NCBI GenBank assembly: GCA_028456385.1
Contig: JALNQF010000530.1
Location: 1 to 24,847, forward strand
Length of the DNA: 24,847 nt
Direction: 5' to 3'
From: Ophiosphaerella korrae
Taxonomy: Eukaryota; Ascomycota; Dothideomycetes; Pleosporales; Phaeosphaeriaceae
The position numbers and the translations under genes were made by a program. Below are positions 1-10,882 of this stretch, piece after piece (the first letter of the stretch is position 1; every line of letters begins with the position of its first letter). The notes below the pieces were generated by a model. That model saw nothing but the letters and a program-made list of their open reading frames with translations. It had not been told where the DNA came from and made no database searches.

Positions 1-574
1 TAAATAAACGCCCTAGAAAGAGTTTAGGTGTAGGGATTAATTTAAAGAGTATAGAAGCTTTTAAGCTTACTATAATAGAAGAGTAGAACGCTATAAGCTA
101 GTAGGCTATAGATAATTGTATACTATCTTTACCTATAAGGTAGGAGGCCGTTAAAATAGCTAAAGGCTATTAGACTAACTATTAGTCGTATTAAATATTT
201 ATTTATTAACTAAAATAAAAAAAAAAACAAGTTTCTATATAAATATTAATATAGTAATACAATATGTCTATAAAACTAGTCTGTTATAGATTTTATATAG
301 ATAATTATTATAAATAAAATAGAGGAAAAAAAATACTAAAAATAAAAAGTTATAAGCCTTTAAACACAGCTAAAAAAGATACCCCTATTTCAGTGAGCTA
401 CTATAGCTAAGGTATGCTTACTAAGCTACGGATTTTTATATAAGCTAGAAGAACAAGATTTTCTCTTTAAAAATATATATTGTTTATAGTTATAGCTTTT
501 ATATTAAGGAAGTTATAATACTTTCAAAAAGGTTAAAAAAACAATTACTCTTTATTTTTTGCACCCCTCTGTAA
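1..574 (+). mobile_element. Tc1/mariner-like DNA transposon, 3' part (element E)
   Basis: The left end lies outside the window. The element comprises the C-terminal end of a transposase (to about 200), about 370 bp of 3' noncoding sequence including a poly-A run near 218-230, and a right terminus around 555-574 that reads outward as TTACAGAGGGGTGCAAAA on the minus strand. Immediately to the right is TA (575-576), the target dinucleotide expected for this superfamily. Beyond it the sequence matches gag of element D in inverse orientation, so E inserted into D. The opposite TIR cannot be seen, so the exact terminus (571 or 574) is inferred. The noncoding part (for example 365-430) is less AT-rich than the surroundings. 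Confidence 0.7.
3..200 (+). pseudogene. mariner-family transposase, C-terminal fragment, RIP-degraded
   Basis: Reading from position 3, the frame gives a segment around KSIEAFKLTIIEE followed by LSLPIRQEAVKIAKGY and TNY, taking in-frame TAG/TAA as former Gln/Trp codons. This matches the conserved C-terminal tail of Tc1/mariner DDE transposases (acidic helix, a SMP-R-VQAVI-like segment, then GG-H-TKY). The catalytic DDE core would lie to the left, outside the window. The protein is certainly dead: several internal TAA/TAG codons interrupt this short piece, and the terminal GGH motif reads GYQ. Superfamily assignment is fairly secure from the C-terminal pattern; subfamily cannot be given. Confidence 0.65.
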
Positions 575-576
575 TA

Positions 577-1063
577 CCTACGTTAAAGTATATTCTAATA
601 TATACTACTTTTTTTTCTTTTATATTAAAGTATAGAACCTATATATCTATTTAAAGTTATACTAACGCTAAAAAGAGTCTTAGTTTCTTCTTTATTCTAT
701 TAAATTATTCGAGTACTAAGATCTTAGGTAGTTTCTTAGTTATACTAAGCTTTAGTCTTTAAGTAATTTTCTCTATATAGTTCTAATCTTTAATAATAGC
801 CTTAATTTATACTATATTCTAATTAATCTAGTCTTATAGTTTTTTATTCTACGTTATTAGAGTTTTAATAAGTTACTATATACTTTCTTTATTAGTAAGT
901 AAGTTATTTATATTTATCTTAACTACTACCTAATTAGTATTATCTAACTAATAACTACTTAGAGGTACTTTACTTCTCTTTTTAGTTAAACTTTCTACTA
1001 TTTTATTAGCTTAGACTATATACTTCTTACACTTTACTTCCTTTAATAACTAAATTAGTAAGG
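577..1063 (-). pseudogene. Ty3/gypsy gag fragment and 5' leader of element D
   Basis: On the minus strand this segment aligns base for base, allowing transitions, with the 5' leader and gag of element B (14984 to about 15455). The leader next to the LTR shares ACTAATTTAGTTATT in both. Within gag the shared peptide includes KKLPKI and a VLYFNI segment. The fragment stops at about 577 where element E is inserted; the rest of D lies left of the window. Many in-frame TAA/TAG codons make it non-functional. It is more degraded than B, with almost no CpA left. Confidence 0.75.
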
Positions 1064-1548
1064 TATAATAGAGTTACTTATTAGTAACTATAAATAACCT
1101 TTTCTTAAAAGAGTTATTAGTAGATTAAAACGTAATAATAAAGGCTTATATTATAATCTACAATAGGCTGTAAATAATAAAAAGATGTCTTACGATATTA
1201 ATATATTATCGCTTAAGGTTAATAATTAAATTACTAATAGTATCCTAATAATTTATATTACTACTAACTATATACCTATATATTTAAGTTAACTTTATAA
1301 CTTTATAACTACTAAGCCTACTAAAGTAATAAAGTAGCTTTATAGCTTTATTACTATAAAGCCTTATAAAGTAATAAAGTTACTTTGTATTCTTATAACT
1401 ACTAAGCCTTACAAAGTTATTATATTACGTATCTCTATTATAATTAACTTCCTAATTAAGCTTATTATCCTATAAGTTATATACGTTATTATCTTCTATT
1501 ATAGAGCTAATTAGTTCTATTTAGTTTTCTTCTATTACTACTATAATA
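1064..1548 (-). repeat. 5' LTR of minus-strand Ty3/gypsy element D
   Basis: This is homologous in reverse orientation to the LTRs of elements C (9842-10287) and B. It starts on the minus strand at 1548 with TATTATAG (TG mutated to TA) and ends at 1064 next to the D leader. It is longer (485 bp) than the 433-bp LTR of B because the interior (about 1285-1425) carries repeated units with CTTTATAACTACTAAGCC-like cores, more copies than in C. The right flank, from 1549, is the pol gene of A, so this LTR marks the insertion point of D in A. It is not a solo LTR, because D internal sequence follows directly. Confidence 0.75.
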
Positions 1549-4005
1549 AACTATTTAAATATATATTTATACTTTTTAGAGTAATAAATATACTAGTAGT
1601 ATTTTAAGAAAGAATTAATATAGTCCTAAAAAAGTATCTAAACGTATTTATATTTATATACCTATATAACATCTTTATATTTTTAGAATTAGAAGAAGAA
1701 TATATATAATATATATACAAGGTACTAGAAAAACTAGTAGAAAATAAATTAGTTCTTAAGATAAGAAAATATATATTCTATATAAAAGAAATAGAGTTCT
1801 TTAGATTTATTATAGAACTAGAAAAGATATAGATTAATTTAAGTAAAATTAAATTAATCTAGGAATAGCTAATACTAAAGAACTTATAAGAGGAATAATA
1901 GTTCTATAGGTTAGTAAACTTTTATAGAAAAATAATAGTAAGATAATCTAAGTATAAAGAACTATTAACTAAAATTATAAAGAAGGATATACTATTTAAA
2001 TAGACTTAGGAATATAATAAAGTATTTAACTAGATTAAATAGAAGTTTATAGAAAACCTAGTTATTAGAATATATAAGTTAGACTTACTAGAAATAGTAA
2101 AAATAGATATATCTAATTTAGTCTATAAGATAGTACTAATACAAGGAGACTAAGCTATAAAATAAGAATACTTAGTTAAATACTTCTTTAAGAAAATAAA
2201 GCTAGTAGAGCTTAACTACTTAATTTATAATAAAGAAATACTAGTAATCTATAAAGTATTTAAATAACAAAGAGTATATTTATAAAAAGTAAAATATAAG
2301 ATAAAAGTATATATAGACTATAAAAATCTTATAGGATTTATAATAAATAAGGACTTATTATAATACTATATAAAATCGTAAGAATTTCTATTAATATTTA
2401 AATTTAAAGTTATATATATAAGAAAAAAAGATAACTAGTTTATAGATACTTTAAGTAGAAGACTAGATTTATAAAAAGAAGTAAATATAACTAGTATAGT
2501 TTTAGTTAAGAATAAGAAAAGATACCTAGTCCTAAATAAACCTAAAATAGCTATAACACTTAAGAGAATAAATAGTAAGCTAGATAAATAAGTTAAAAAG
2601 AAAATAACTAAAGCCTCTAAAGAAATAAAAAAGCTAGAAATCTAAAATAGACTAGTAAGAGCTTATAGAAGAATATATATTCTAGGTAAGATATAATAAG
2701 AATTTATATAATAATTCTATAAATTACTAGTATATAGATACTAGAGAATTAAAAAAATACTAGATAAGCTTTTAAGAAACTACTATATACTAAAAGTAAG
2801 ATAACTAGTAACTAAAGTACTATAAGATTATATAGAATATTATAGACATAAGTATAATAGATACGTACTATATAGAATACTATAACTAGTTAAAGTACTA
2901 GAGTACTTTTAGAAAGTTATTATAATAGACTTTATTATAAAACTACTTAAATTAAAAGACTTTATATTAGGAGTTAAGTATAATAAAATTATAATAATAG
3001 TAGATAAACTTATAAAGTATATATACTTTAGACTATATAAAGAGAATAGTAAGATAGAAGTTACTATATACTAAATTGTAGTAATAGTAGTTAGCTAGTA
3101 TAGTATTCTATATAAAATTATTATAAATAGAGACGTATAATTTATATTAAAACTTTAAGGAATAATAATAGTAGAATTAGGAATTATATATTAAATATTT
3201 ATAGTATACTATCTATAAATAGATAGATAATTACAATAAATAAACTAAATAGTAAAATAATACCTAAGATACTACTTTAACTATAGTTAAAATAACTAGG
3301 AAAAGTTACTACTTATAGTATAGTTAGTATATAATAGTATAAAGAATATAGTAATAAAAGTATTACTTTTTTTTATAAACTATAGATTTAATCCTAATAT
3401 TTATTAAATACAAAAAAATATAGAATTTTAGACTCTAAGAAGAGAAAACTATATAAATAGAATAAAAGAAATATATAATTAACTAAAATAAGATACTAAG
3501 TTCTTATATAGTTAAATAGTAAAGTACTATAATAAAAAATATAGAGAAAGACTCTAATTTAAAGAAGAGGGAAAAGTATAGTTAGATTAAAAAAACGTTA
3601 AAAGTAAGTAACTTAGTTTAAAACTAGACCACGTAAAGATAAAACTATATAAAATTAAGAAAAAAGTTATACTAGTTATATTTAAACTAAAGCTACTAAG
3701 TAAGATAAAAATATATCTAACCTTTTACGTAGTACTACTTAAGATAGTACTATAAAACGTAAAACTACTAGTATATAGAGTAGATATATATAGAGAATAA
3801 AAAAAATAAAAAGTAAAAGAAATTCTAGTATACTAGTTCTATAATAAGAGAAACTACTACTTAGTAAAATAGATAAGTATAAATAAGAAAGGGTAACTAT
3901 AAGAAGATGTATAAGAACTAGAAAATAATCTTAACTACTCTAAGAAATTAGAAGAGTTCTAAAATTAAAACTCTCTAAATTACCTAGTAGTAAACTAAGA
4001 AGACT
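1549..4005 (+). pseudogene. Ty3/gypsy pol, RT-RNaseH-integrase-chromodomain part (element A)
   Basis: This stretch aligns along its whole length with B pol from about 18058 to 20516. It begins in the middle of reverse transcriptase, just before the YLDD-box region (here YLYN), and continues through RNase H, the integrase zinc-binding and catalytic domains and the chromodomain. Its upstream part was displaced by insertion of element D and lies left of the window. CpA is almost eliminated, and TAA/TAG interrupt every domain, so this is one of the oldest or most heavily RIPed copies here. Comparison with B gives confident domain order, but the copy cannot encode an active enzyme. Confidence 0.8.
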
Positions 4006-4631
4006 AATACTACTAGTATTAGGTAATAAGGTAGTAAGAATATTTAATATAATAAAAGTAGCTCCTACTATATCTTTAAAATCTAGTTTACACTCTAAGA
4101 AAGTAGATTATTTAATAGACTTCTTCTTATTTATAGCTTTTATCTTATAAAGACAAGCTAAATAGGCTTAATTATTAGATAGCTATATCTAATTCTTAAG
4201 AAGCTTTTTATATCTTTTTACGCTCTCTTTTAGCTTCTATAATCTATAATAATAGTTTTTCTTAAGTATAGTTTATATCTCTTTTTATTATAAATAAGTA
4301 TAGATATATATATAAGTATTTTTAACTTATACTTTACTATAGAAATACTAGATAAGTTATAAGAAATATAAGTATTAGTATAAATATATACTTTATAAGC
4401 TTTACTATATTTTAAAGAAAAATAAGCTAGTAGAAAGCTTATAGACTTATAATAAGAATAAAGAAATATTATAATACTATAACGTAATATATAATTAGCT
4501 AAGGTAAGATAATAATAAGTTAATAAAGTAAGTATAAGAGAAGGTAAAGAACTTTATATTAATAAAGAAACTAAGCTAATAACTTTAGCTTTAGGCTAAA
4601 GAAATAAGAACCTACTTAAAGAAGAGAATAG
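4006..4631 (-). pseudogene. antisense reading frame between pol and 3' LTR of element A
   Basis: This is the region between the pol end and the 3' LTR. On the minus strand, about 4156 down to 4080, it reads NQAYLACLYKIKAINKKK and then an E-C-KLD segment (4081-4095). It corresponds residue for residue to the antisense frame of B (NQAYLSRLYKIKALNNKK and LEAKLD) and of C. The Arg-to-Cys change is a CGT-to-TGT transition, as RIP would make. The rest of the region (about 4160-4620) aligns more loosely. Function unknown; the peptide is lysine-rich and alpha-helical in character. A purine-rich tract, GAAGAGAATAG, precedes the LTR and is the likely polypurine tract. Confidence 0.4.
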
Positions 4632-5070
4632 TATTATAGATATAATAAGAGAAATTAAGATAGAACTAATTAGTTTTAACTTAAGTACTAATAAAGTAGA
4701 AAACAAGTAAAGTAATAAGCTTAATTAGAAAATAACTTATAACTAGAATATATAATATAATCCTTTAATCTATAAAGTATATAGATAGATATTAATTATA
4801 GATTAATAGATTGCTAGCCTATTAATTTATAGTTACTAAAACTAGATATAAGTAATAGATTAATAGATTACTATAAGTACATAGTTAGTAGTAATACGTA
4901 CTCTTAAGATAGTATTAGTAATTTAATTATTTACTATAAGTAATAATATATTAATATTATAAGATATCTTTCTATTATTTAAAGCCTATTATATAATTAC
5001 TATATATACTTTAGTTATTAACTTTTAATCTACTAATACCTCCTAAGAAGTTACTTATAGTTAATAATAG
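4632..5070 (+). repeat. 3' LTR of Ty3/gypsy element A
   Basis: It starts after the purine tract with TATTATAGATATAATAAGAG, matching the LTR start of B (TATTATAATAGTAATAAGAG). Shared blocks continue, including AGAACTAATTAG, the AATAGATTAATAGATTACTA block and ATCTACTAATA near the end. The right boundary is approximate because the last 20-30 bases are diverged. An end near 5070 gives about 439 bp, close to the 433 bp of B. The Fot1-like coding frame of element G begins directly after it, which suggests that A inserted into G. Confidence 0.7.
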
Positions 5071-5071
5071 G

Positions 5072-6500
5072 TAGCCTTATAATAGACCTATTTACTACTC
5101 TAAGCTAGATACCTAAAGATTTCTACCTTAGGTTACTAATATAAACGCTATAGCTAATTATTTACTTACTAAGTATAACTAACTACTTATTAGTAGGAAC
5201 TAGGCTTCTACTTTTATTAACTACTAGCTAGAGCTCTAAATAAGATACTTTTAAGTATATAACTATAAGAGAGCTCTTTATAAAGATCTAGAGTCTATTT
5301 AAAGCTAGTTTTACTTAGTAGAGAATACTAAAGCTAAGTATAGTATTCTAGATAAAAATATATATAACTTTAATAAATCTAGCTTTATTATAAGTAAGAT
5401 ATTAACTAACTTTATTATTACTAGTTTAGAATATAAATTACTAGCTAAATAACTATAATAAAGTATTTAGAAGTAAGTTATAGTAACCTAAGGAATTAAT
5501 ATAATAGAGTAGGTAATTCTACTCTTTCTTATCTTTACTAGTAAGTACTACCTCTCTACCTAGTATAAAGAGAAAGATCTACCTTAAGACTAAGCTATTA
5601 CTATTTCTAAAAATAGCTAGATAATAAATAAGCTTAAAGTAAAGTAGCTAGAATACTTTAATAGGTATATAAAAGAAAAAGTAGTTAGTAGCTATTAACT
5701 ACTTATTCTTAATAGCTATAAAAGCTATAAATTAGTTAAATTCTATAAATATTATAAAGAGAAGAAGATTATACCTCTATATATACTCTTATACTTATTA
5801 TATCTCTTTTAGCTACTTAATATAGGCTGTTTTATACTATTAAAGAAAGTATATAGATACTAAGCTAAAAACATAATATAAAACTAAATTACTTTTATTA
5901 CTAAACCTAAGTCCTTACTATATTTTAAAGTAGCTTTTTTTAATTTAATTATAAAAAGTAATATCTTAAGTAGATTTAGAGGTACTAGCTTAGTCTCTTT
6001 TAACCTAGATACTATATTATTAAAAGTTAATATTAAGCTTTATACTCTATTACTTCTTATTATAGAAAATAGCCTCTAGTACTTATAAACGCTAAAAAAT
6101 ATACTTAAACTAAAGTTATAATTAATACTAGTAAAAGAAAGGATTTAGAAGTATATAGATAGTTTACTAACTTTAATAGTTAAAGTAGTAGAAAAGCTTA
6201 CTAAAAGTATAACTACTATAGTATATAAGCTTATACTAGTATAAAAAGAAATTACTAAACTTTAAGCTATAAATAAAGCTACTACTTAATAGAAATTATA
6301 TAAAAGAAAGTAGATATAATAAGAAGAGATACTTATAGTTAAAGAGGGCTAGTACTTAGTAGCTCTAAGAGAGTTTAGGGCGCGTAGTAATAAAAAGAAA
6401 GTATTAAAGAAAGTATATATAGAAGAGGCTAGTCTCTCTTAAAAGTATTATAAAACTTATAGTAAGACTAAGTATAACTTATATACTTATTAAAAGGATA
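5072..6500 (+). pseudogene. Fot1/pogo-type transposase (element G), all three catalytic Asp lost
   Basis: A single frame is recognisable throughout. It contains VYNYKRALYKD and TKAKYSILDKNIYNF, equivalent to the YDYQRA and AKYGI..DIYNFD segments of Fot1-family transposases. The three catalytic Asp positions are visible and each is Asn: NFN at 5369-5374 (usually NFD), LNSYKSY at 5708-5728 (usually a DGHGSH-type motif), and QLLNIGCF around 5810-5830 (usually QPLDVGCF). The C-terminus (6446-6490) keeps the spacing of the family's CxxCGKTGHN..TC knuckle, with Cys and His turned into Tyr. All these changes are G-to-A or C-to-T. The N-terminal DNA-binding part is missing, probably displaced by insertion of A. 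TIRs were not found. Confidence 0.8.
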
Positions 6501-7249
6501 TAGAATAGAATTAACTTATATACTATACTATATCTTACTATAAATTACTACGTTACGTTATATATTATAGTATAATAGTTATAATTTTAGTATAGTTTTA
6601 GTAAAAAGTATCTACTTACTTAGAGTATCTACTAACTTATAAAGTACGTTAAAATAAAGATAATTAAGAATTAGCTATTTTATATAGCTAATATACGTAA
6701 TAGTAGTATCTAATATATATTCTAAGCTTATATTACTTTAATATTAAAGTACTTAGTAGTTTATCTTATTATAAGAGTATCTCTTAGTATAGAGATAGAT
6801 ATTAGTACTAAGTAACTAAGTAGAATATATAATTAGATTATATATCTACTAAGTTATTACTCTAGTACCTAATATATTAGATTAGTAAGTAGGCTAAGAT
6901 ACTAAGTAGGCTACTCTACTAAATTACGTAAAGTCTCTTCTATTTTATTAATTATAACTTTATACTAATATCTTAAGGCTTCTTAAATAGAAAGTAGATA
7001 TATTCTTACTACTTATATACTTTAATTAAGCTAAATTAAAAGCTAGTATAAAGCTATATAGTAATACTCTATTTTACGTATAATACTCTAGTACTATTTC
7101 TAAAGTATCTACTCTTAATATAAAATAATACCTATTAATTAAAAGATAAGTCTTATTAAAAAGAAGTCTCTAGTTTAGTAAATCTTTACTTTTAATTAAT
7201 ATAGATTTCCTCTTTAAATTATTAACGTATAATATATAGTTATATAATT
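6501..7249. other. unassigned AT-rich stretch between elements G and H
   Basis: No protein homology could be read in any frame. It probably holds the 3' noncoding end of the Fot1-like element plus the sequence into which copia element H inserted. It contains one long imperfect hairpin (6799-6875) and a short direct repeat of TAAGTAGGCTA around 6885-6912. Composition is RIP-like, as elsewhere. Confidence 0.5.
6799..6875. repeat. large imperfect hairpin
   Basis: The left arm 6799-6833 and right arm 6837-6875 are imperfect inverted repeats around a 3-base loop (TAG). The innermost part pairs TAGAATATATAAT with ATTATATATCTA, and the outer parts pair ATATTAGTACTA with TAGTACCTAATAT. This could be a fused pair of transposon termini, a very small MITE, or a chance product of low complexity. 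Confidence 0.5.
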
Positions 7250-7738
7250 TATAGGAAGTTATAGTAGTTTAATAAAAAGGCTTTTTTATAATAGCTAAGT
7301 AAAGGCCTTAATAGAGAGGGCTACTAGAGCTTTTAGAAAAGCCCTTTTTTTTAGTTAGTTACTTATAACTTAAAAGTACTATGTATAAACTAAGTAGATT
7401 AATTATCTAATTTATTTCTAGCCCTACGCTCTATTTATATATCTATAATATAGTAGTTTTAGCTAGGTCTTTTAAGATAGTAGTAAGCTAAATCCTTAAT
7501 ACCTCTTCTATTAAAGTACTAGTTTCTTTATTATATTAGATATACTAATATAGTTTCTTTCTTTATATATAAGATTCTTTATTTAATTCCTTTATTTATA
7601 AAAGTTAAAGCTATAGTCTTTTTAACTATAGTAAGGTTAGTAGATTAGTAATTAGCGTATATACTATCGCGCATCTAATTATATATATAATCGCGTATCT
7701 AATCGTATATTATATCTAATCGTGTAGCTTATCTAATA
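7250..7738 (-). repeat. 3' LTR of Ty1/copia element H
   Basis: This is homologous in inverse orientation to the LTR of copia element F (22198 to about 22750). Shared blocks include the TATTAGATAAG start (7738 leftward), GAAACTAGTACTTTAATAGA, TATTAAGGATTTAGCTTACT, a CTATATTATAGATATATAAA block and the T-rich AAGCCTTTTTTATAA end. The left boundary near 7250 is set by where F and H stop matching (after ATAACTTCCT). H lacks about 95 bp that F carries in its U3. Confidence 0.65.
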
Positions 7739-7749
7739 TACTCTTTAAG

Positions 7750-9841
7750 GTTAGTAACTTGTTAGTAAGCTAAATATTTATAAGTTAAGTATAAAACTAT
7801 TAAGGTAGTCTTAGATTTTATTAAGAGGTACTTTATATATAGTTTAGTATTCTATTACTTTTATTAGTCTAAGCTAATTTAAGAAACTTTTCTATTTATT
7901 TACTAGTAAGACTTTTATAAAGCTATCTACTATTATCTCTATTAATAAAGTATATTCTACTTTAATTTAGCTAGTAGAGACCTCTTGTCTTAGCTAATAA
8001 TTATAGATATTAACGTACTAAAGCTTAGTTTATAGCTTTACTAGTTCTTTAGTAATAAGCTAGATTATTTAAGTATTATTATACTAGATTATAATATAGT
8101 TTATAGGGAGTTTAATATATAGTTTATTAAGTAGTTTTAATATAAATATAGCTTCTTTTACTACTTATATTAGGGCTAGCAATTTAGCTTTAGTTATAGA
8201 AGTAGTAACTATATCTTACTTATTTACTCTCTATATAATAAGCCTATTAAAAAGTTTAATTATATAGCCTTAAAAGCTTTTTTAATCTATAGTATTATTA
8301 GTAAAGAAGGTATTACTAGTAACTTATAATAAGTTACTTGTAATCTCGTATAAGAGAGGTATATAAGTACTTAATTAGTAGCCTTATAGTAAGTAGTACT
8401 TAGGTTTATAAGAAATTAAGCTCGTTATAATATTATAAAAGCTATATCTAGCTAAGTATTTATAGTAGTAAATAGAAGTAAACTAATTTTACGTTAGTAC
8501 TTATTAATCTTAGATAGTATTACCTAACTAGTATAGGCCTTAAGTTTAGTAGTAGCTATAAGTATATTATAATAGATATATAGTTTATCTATAAGCTAAC
8601 TTATCTTATTAATATACGCTACTTATAGTAGTTAAATTATATATTACTTTCTATCTTAAATTACTTTAATACTAAGAAACTAATAGAGATTTATTCTTCT
8701 AGTAATAGTATACTTCTCTTTTAGAAAATTAGTTACTTAGTATACTTCCTTAGTCTTCTACTTATTATATACGTTAATAATATTATCTATATAGAAGAAA
8801 ATAATAATTCTATTTTTAACTATATAGTATAGTTTATATAACACTATTTAAAAGCTTATAGCTTTAAGTATAGCTATAAATTCTCTCTACTATAGAAGAG
8901 GTAAGATCTAGAAACTATATAGAGCTTTTTAGACTCTAAAAATTATACCTTTCTTTTAGTATCTTTTAGTCTATTACTATATAAATAAAGGCGTTAGTTA
9001 CGTTATACTATTTTAGTTTAAGATTATATTTAGTAGTAATAGCTATAAGTATCTAAAAGGATTAGCTAGCTAGTATTATAGCGTAAGTCTCTTATACTAT
9101 AATATTTTATTACTAGTCTCTTTATATAATAAGTTAAGCTTTATATTTAATAAAATAATAATATTTATTAAGTGTATACGTATATACTTATATATAGTCT
9201 AGTATCTAATAGCTAGTACTTTAGTCTATAATCTTATCTAGTAGTAACTAGTTAAGTAAGCTTACTTAGCTTCTTTAAATAGTTTACTTATTAGATAGGT
9301 ATCTAGGTTTATTTAATATAAAGGTAGTAATAAGAGTTAATTATAATAAAGCTTTAGTCTTTTTATAAGTATCCTTTTTATCTTAGCTTTATTTATAAGC
9401 TCTCTTTAATATTTTTTAAAGTTACTTACTTAAGTACTAGCTATAAAAGCTACTACTTATAGTATATACTATTAACTCTAGTTAATCTCTAGTTATTAAA
9501 TAAGCTAGTAGTACTAGTAGAAGTAAAGATAGTAGAAGAGTTAGATAGTAGTCTACAATCTTCTTTCTATAGTAGTAGCTAAGTAGATCTTCTTTATTAT
9601 AGTTTATAGATATATCTAACTTAGTATTATCTTTATAAAAAGACTTAGTTTCTAGCTTATATACTAGCGCTAAGAGTTTAATTATTTTAATATAAGTAGT
9701 AATTTCTTCTAGTATTTAATATATAAGATTATTTATTAGATCTCTTGTTTTACTATTAAAGATTATTTATTTATTAAAAATTATATCTTATATACTTATT
9801 ACCTTAGCTATAGATAGTACCTACATCTATTAGATATTTAA
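7750..9841 (-). pseudogene. Ty1/copia pol: linker, reverse transcriptase and RNase H (element H)
   Basis: On the minus strand the order is: an integrase/RT linker (from 9841), reverse transcriptase, then RNase H ending near 7825. RT shows SKKALYSFQ (family: KALYGLKQ/R) and FFYIDNI at 8779-8799, where the second Asp of the YVDD box is Asn. RNase H shows VNKQDIVTTSITKAKLLAL (8170-8230; family: W-S-KQ-TV-SSTEAEY), NNTQ in place of DN-Q, and LRQEV near the end. In-frame TAA/TAG are frequent. Integrase core, gag and 5' LTR are absent: the 5' end is cut at 9841 by the LTR of element C, so C appears to have inserted into H. Confidence 0.8.
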
Positions 9842-10287
9842 TATAATAGGGCTTACTTAGGTCGACTTTCTAATAGCCTATTAGGTGTTAGTATATTAGA
9901 AGGTAATAATAAAAGTTTATATTATAATTAAGTAATAACTATAAATAATAGTTAATTTATGTATATAATGTTAAGTATTAGCGTTCTAGGTTAGAGATTA
10001 GATTGCTAATACTATCCTAATAATACGTATTACTACTAACTATATACTTGTAATCTTTAGTTAGCTTTACAACTTTATATTTACTAAGATTATAAATTTA
10101 TAAATTTATTACGTGTTAGCTTTATAACTTTATATTTACTAAGATTATAAATTTACGAATTTATTACGTATCTAGGTTATAGTTAGCTTCCCAATTAGGT
10201 TCGTGTACCTATAAGTTATATATATTATTATTCTCTATTATAAGGCTAATTAGTTCTATCTAAAATTTTCTTGTTATAACTATAACA
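9842..10287 (-). repeat. 3' LTR of Ty3/gypsy element C
   Basis: On the minus strand it starts at 10287 as TGTTATAGTTATAACAAG (compare B: TATTACAATAGTAACAAG), preceded by the purine tract AGAAGAAGGGATAG (10288-10302 region), a convincing polypurine tract. It ends near 9842. The 446-bp length is close to B (433 bp), but the interior differs by a 55-bp tandem duplication. It retains TG at its start, unlike the TA seen in the B and D LTRs. Confidence 0.8.
10061..10170. repeat. 55-bp tandem duplication inside the C LTR
   Basis: Two units, 10061-10115 and 10116-10170, each begin TTAGCTTTA and end TTATTACGT(G/A). They differ at only a few positions, by transitions. A related, more diverged and larger array lies in the LTR of D (about 1285-1425). 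B has no equivalent, so the repeats mark LTR subfamilies. Confidence 0.8.
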
Positions 10288-10302
10288 CTATCCCTTCTTC
10301 TA

Positions 10303-10882
10303 GGTAGATTTCTATTTCTCTATTCTAGGGCTAAGGTTATTAATCCTATTTCTTTATTACTCTTTATACTTTCTTATTCTTAGCGTAATAAGCTCTTTCC
10401 TATAGCTTCTATAGTTTATAATAGAGTTAAAATATTTCTTTATTATTATTACGCTAAATTAGGCCTCTTGTATCTTATATCTTTAAAGGATAGTAAATAT
10501 TATAATAAGTATATTCTTGCTAATATTTAATATAAATATATTTTATTAAGTATTTTACTTATAGAGTATAAGTATTTAATTTCTATATAGTCTCCTTCTA
10601 CTAAATTATATAAGGAGAGCTATTAATAGAGCTTAAGTATAGTTATTATTATAGCTTACTAAAGCTAAAGCTAAGTATAAGTTAACTTTTTATAAGCTAG
10701 TAAAGCTTTATTCTTATATTAATCGTCTTTATAAGATAAAAGCTTATAATAATACTAAGTTATCTAATTAGTCTTGTATAATAGAGGCTAAGTTAGACTT
10801 TAATAATATAGTTAGGGCTACTCTAGTTCTTATTATATTAAATATTTCTATTACTTCTCTATTTAGTAGTAGTAGTATTAGT
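10303..10882 (+). pseudogene. antisense reading frame between pol and 3' LTR of element C
   Basis: C is minus-strand, so the antisense frame reads on the plus strand. The segment near 10660-10800 gives LTKAKAKYK, then YSYINRLYKIKAYNNTK (LYKIKA around 10730-10746) and EAKLDF (about 10784-10801). B gives VKAKAKYK, YLSRLYKIKALNNKK and EAKLD in the same frame and order. The upstream part near the LTR (RAKVIN near 10330, RVKIF near 10445) also matches the 115-residue open frame of B (RAKVIN, SVKIF), though that lies in a different phase from the lysine-rich segment. Degraded by TAA/TAG; function unknown. Confidence 0.4.

Noticed and set aside
1064..1548. Solo LTR
   Set aside because: The left flank on the minus strand is the leader and gag of the same family, so it is the 5' LTR of a larger, truncated element.
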